Below are positions 14,447 to 16,189 of a stretch of 16,189 bases of DNA, piece by piece (position 1 is the stretch's first letter; every line of letters starts with the position of its first letter). A program made the position numbers and the translations under genes. The stretch is from JBAWXE01 sp037144255. GTDB lineage: Bacteria > Bacteroidota > Bacteroidia > Chitinophagales > Chitinophagaceae. The stretch spans positions 1 to 16,189 of the forward strand of contig JBAWXE010000062.1 in the NCBI GenBank assembly GCA_037144255.1. The letters run 5' to 3'. The notes below the pieces were generated by a model. That model made no database searches, was not told the DNA's origin, and was given only the letters and a program-made list of their open reading frames with translations.

Positions 14447-14969
14447 ATTTTTTGCTATACAATACCCACATTAAGAAAATGACTAAATAAATAACCATTT
14501 TAAATGCATAGTGATGTGCAAAGTTCACCCAATGATTTCCATAATAAGTCATCGTCACTAATCCCACACATCTGAATATATTTAAAACTAGTATCTCTAT
14601 TATACCCATTAATGTAAAGGCAAATTGTCTTTTATAATTAGTAGGTATGCACAATAGAAAACCTATATAGAGTACAAACAACTCTAACCCATTACAGTCG
14701 TGAGCTATACCCAACACATTTCTTCCATTCATGAATACATTATCCCGAAGCACTTTATATTCTACTCTTGTAGAAAAATGGAATAATGAAATGACCCAAG
14801 CGGCACCTGAAGCAGTAAGGTCTGTGATCCATTTATCCGGAATATGTGTAGGATTTAGAACGAGATAATACAATAATTTCCATCCTATAAAAAAAAGTAA
14901 AGCTCTTTTTAAAAAGAGTCTGACACCTATAGGTAGATTGTAAAATTGTTCTTTAATTTTCTTTATCAT
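14427..14969 (-). CDS. Exosortase family protein, Bacteroidota type (XrtX/XrtF-like)
   Basis: Exosortases are membrane cysteine transpeptidases. They cut a C-terminal sorting signal from exported proteins, often in step with exopolysaccharide export. The 180-residue protein is multi-spanning (hydrophobic segments at about 20-38, 94-110, 115-140 and 155-171). It carries the catalytic triad expected of the family: Cys92 in HDCNGLELF, Arg133 in NIFRCVGLV and His152 or His153 in FAHHYAFK. This compact size, without an extra domain, matches the short Bacteroidota forms. The paired membrane gene overlaps its end. No polysaccharide genes and no protein with an exosortase sorting signal are in the window. 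A TATATTTG box ends 7 bases before its ATG. Confidence 0.88.
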   Translation of the reverse strand: MIKKIKEQFYNLPIGVRLFLKRALLFFIGWKLLYYLVLNPTHIPDKWITDLTASGAAWVISLFHFSTRVEYKVLRDNVFMNGRNVLGIAHDCNGLELFVLYIGFLLCIPTNYKRQFAFTLMGIIEILVLNIFRCVGLVTMTYYGNHWVNFAHHYAFKMVIYLVIFLMWVLYSKKYDAKDI

Positions 14970-14976
14970 TACTTAT

Positions 14977-14984
14977 CAAATATA
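14977..14984 (-). promoter_or_regulatory. -7 promoter box (TATATTTG) of the exosortase gene
   Basis: This exact TAnnTTTG box on the minus strand ends 7 bases before the exosortase ATG, so the leader would be only a few bases. A TTTTG lies 23 bases upstream, slightly too far for an ideal -33 element. Confidence 0.45.
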
Positions 14985-15008
14985 CACTTCATTTACAAAA
15001 CCATATAC

Positions 15009-15034
15009 AAAAGCGCCAGTGATGCACCGGCGCC
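15009..15034 (-). terminator. Intrinsic terminator of rnpB
   Basis: A GC-rich 9-bp stem (15013-15021 with 15025-15033, one G-T pair) has a tight 3-base loop. In the minus direction it is followed by TTTT (15009-15012). It begins about 20 bases after the RNase P RNA 3' end and separates rnpB from the exosortase operon. Confidence 0.8.
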
Positions 15035-15052
15035 CTATGTATCAAGTAAAAA

Positions 15053-15416
15053 ACTACAAACCTATAAGCCGGATTTTGTACTCCTGAAATACATCAGGAT
15101 GACTATCATTTATCTGTGATAATATTTGCACATTACCTAAAGCTGCCAACCCGCAGACATCGGGCGAGCCGCCCTCGATCGTCTACCTATTTGGCATTTC
15201 AGCACGCAAGGTTTACCCCTTTGTAATGTTACCATTATCAAGTGTAGGCTCTTACCCTACATTTTCACCCTTACCTTCTGTGAAGAAGGCGGTAATTTTC
15301 TGTGGCACTATCTGTATCCTGTTGTTACAAGACCCCATCCGTTAGGTGGTGCGTTGCTCTCTGCTGTCCGGACTTTCCTCCATTGTTTACACAAAGGCGA
15401 TAGTCTGGTTTGTAGT
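15053..15416 (-). ncRNA. rnpB: RNase P RNA (bacterial type A)
   Basis: This is the catalytic RNA that cuts the 5' leader from precursor tRNAs. On the minus strand it carries the universal block GGAGGAAAGTCCGGAC (15381-15366), the GTGCCACAGAAAA block, a GGGGTAAACC element that resembles the loop binding the tRNA CCA end, AGATAAATGATAGTC, and the closing ACAAAATCCGGCTTATAG. The ends are set by helix P1: 15407-15416 pairs perfectly with 15053-15062 over 10 bp. The resulting length of about 364 nt is normal. A promoter box lies 4 bases upstream and an intrinsic terminator about 20 bases downstream, so it is a stand-alone transcription unit. Confidence 0.96.
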
Positions 15417-15420
15417 AACG

Positions 15421-15428
15421 CAAAAATA
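15421..15428 (-). promoter_or_regulatory. -7 promoter box (TATTTTTG) of rnpB
   Basis: This exact TAnnTTTG box lies 4 bases before the first P1 base at 15416. RNase P RNA normally begins at its own transcription start, so this fixes the box-to-start distance at about 4-5 bases for this genome. No clear TTG is seen at -33. Confidence 0.6.
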
Positions 15429-15468
15429 AACAAGATTATACTTATGTGAAGAAAAAAGATGAAGCACA

Positions 15469-16008
15469 CTATTCAAACAAAGCTATTTGATTGGTTTTAC
15501 CGGAATGCTTTTGTTCATGTTTCAACAACCAGTCTTTCCGCCACAACCCTCCACCATAGCCTGTGAGATGACCATTTTCACCAATTACCCTATGGCAAGG
15601 AATAATGATTGCAATTCCATTTTCCCCATTAGCACCTGCTACTGCACGAATGGCCTTTTCGTTACCTAGAAAGATCGATTGTTGTTTATATGTCCTTGTT
15701 TCCCCATATGGGATATGTTGCAATCCTTCCCACACTTGTTTTTGGAAAGGTGTTCCTATTAAATGTAAAGGGAGTTGAAAATCTAGTCTTGCTCCTGTAA
15801 AGTAATCATTCATTTGTGTCTCCAATACCAGAAAGTGATAATGAGAACTATCTTCAATTATAGTACCATCTACGCCATTTAATATTCTCTTTATAATATT
15901 ATCCATCATTTTACGATATTCGAAATCGAACAAACAAATCCCTTCATCTGTCACTCCAGCTAACATTTTACCAAGAGGTGTATCAATTTGTTTTGTGTAG
16001 ATGTTCAT
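15469..16008 (-). CDS. ogt: Methylated-DNA--protein-cysteine methyltransferase
   Basis: This suicidal repair protein removes the methyl group from O6-methylguanine (and O4-methylthymine) onto its own cysteine. The chosen start at 16008 gives 179 residues beginning MNIYTKQIDTPLG, the usual N-terminus. An in-frame ATG at 16059 would add 17 residues that do not look conserved. The N-terminal ribonuclease-like domain covers about 1-80. The DNA-binding and active-site domain (about 86-168) shows TPFQKQVWEGLQHIPYGETRTY, the arginine finger region RAVAGANGENG, and the acceptor Cys138 in IIIPCHRVIG. The final GYGGGLWRKDWLLKHE is also typical. The family's usual Asn-Pro before the active site is Asn-Gly here, a small deviation. 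It stands alone, just upstream of rnpB on the same strand. Confidence 0.95.
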   Translation of the reverse strand: MNIYTKQIDTPLGKMLAGVTDEGICLFDFEYRKMMDNIIKRILNGVDGTIIEDSSHYHFLVLETQMNDYFTGARLDFQLPLHLIGTPFQKQVWEGLQHIPYGETRTYKQQSIFLGNEKAIRAVAGANGENGIAIIIPCHRVIGENGHLTGYGGGLWRKDWLLKHEQKHSGKTNQIALFE

Positions 16009-16189
16009 TAAAATAGAATTATACTCTAAAGCATAATATTTTATTGCAATTATATGCAAAATTCAAATCAAACTAATATAAATAAAACAAATTTAAAAAG
16101 GAAAAAACCTAACCAACTAATTTAATGCTGCCTTAAAAAAAACTAAATACACAGAGTATTTTAATTTTTGAGGGCATACATGATAGTAA
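16009..16189. other. AT-rich intergenic region at the right edge
   Basis: No gene, hairpin or RNA is seen in this very AT-rich stretch. A near-consensus TAATTTTTG on the plus strand at 16162-16170 is followed by an ATG at 16180 that runs off the window, so a plus-strand gene may begin there. Only three codons are visible. Confidence 0.25.

Noticed and set aside
15053..15416. Structured region considered as a riboswitch or tmRNA
   Set aside because: The conserved blocks and P1 pairing identify it clearly as RNase P RNA; no tRNA-like end or tag frame is present.

Overview
The window looks like the chromosome of a Bacteroidota bacterium, most probably of the Chitinophagaceae or a relative. The main pointers are a type IX secretion (T9SS) C-terminal sorting domain on a large repeat protein, a GEVED domain, a DUF6438 protein, a DUF2027/Smr protein, a Bacteroidota-sized exosortase, low GC in most genes, and several exact matches to the Bacteroidota -7 promoter box TAnnTTTG. 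One such box sits 4 nt upstream of the RNase P RNA, which calibrates where transcripts start.

Left edge (1-430): the first ~180 bases are GC-rich and encode a fragment resembling proteobacterial PilL/CheA-like proteins. On the opposite strand, 239 down to about 156 encodes the first residues of a Y-family DNA polymerase. The two overlap in about 20 bases and each loses its sense beyond that overlap, so this looks like an assembly or amplification chimera. Upstream of the polymerase start lies a cluster of TGACAA half-sites that could be a damage-response operator. A divergent, probably frameshifted gene of unknown function follows (428-986).

Housekeeping block (1002-5299): dprA (-), a small secreted DUF6438 protein (+), then rdgB and a DUF2027/Smr gene (-, overlapping by ATGA), and a 3-hydroxybutyryl-CoA dehydrogenase (-) with its own promoter and terminator.

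Envelope block (5581-13143, all +): a TgpA-like membrane transglutaminase, a secreted arylsulfotransferase-like beta-propeller protein, and a 1098-residue T9SS cargo with two families of internal repeats. It ends in a 21-bp hairpin terminator shared with the convergent next gene.

Right block (13239-16008, all -): ogt, rnpB with promoter and terminator, then an exosortase gene overlapping a small membrane protein gene, followed by an acetoacetyl-CoA reductase (phbB type). The exosortase pair is a second, T9SS-independent surface-protein sorting system. No sorting target for it is visible here. No tRNA, insertion sequence or CRISPR array was found.
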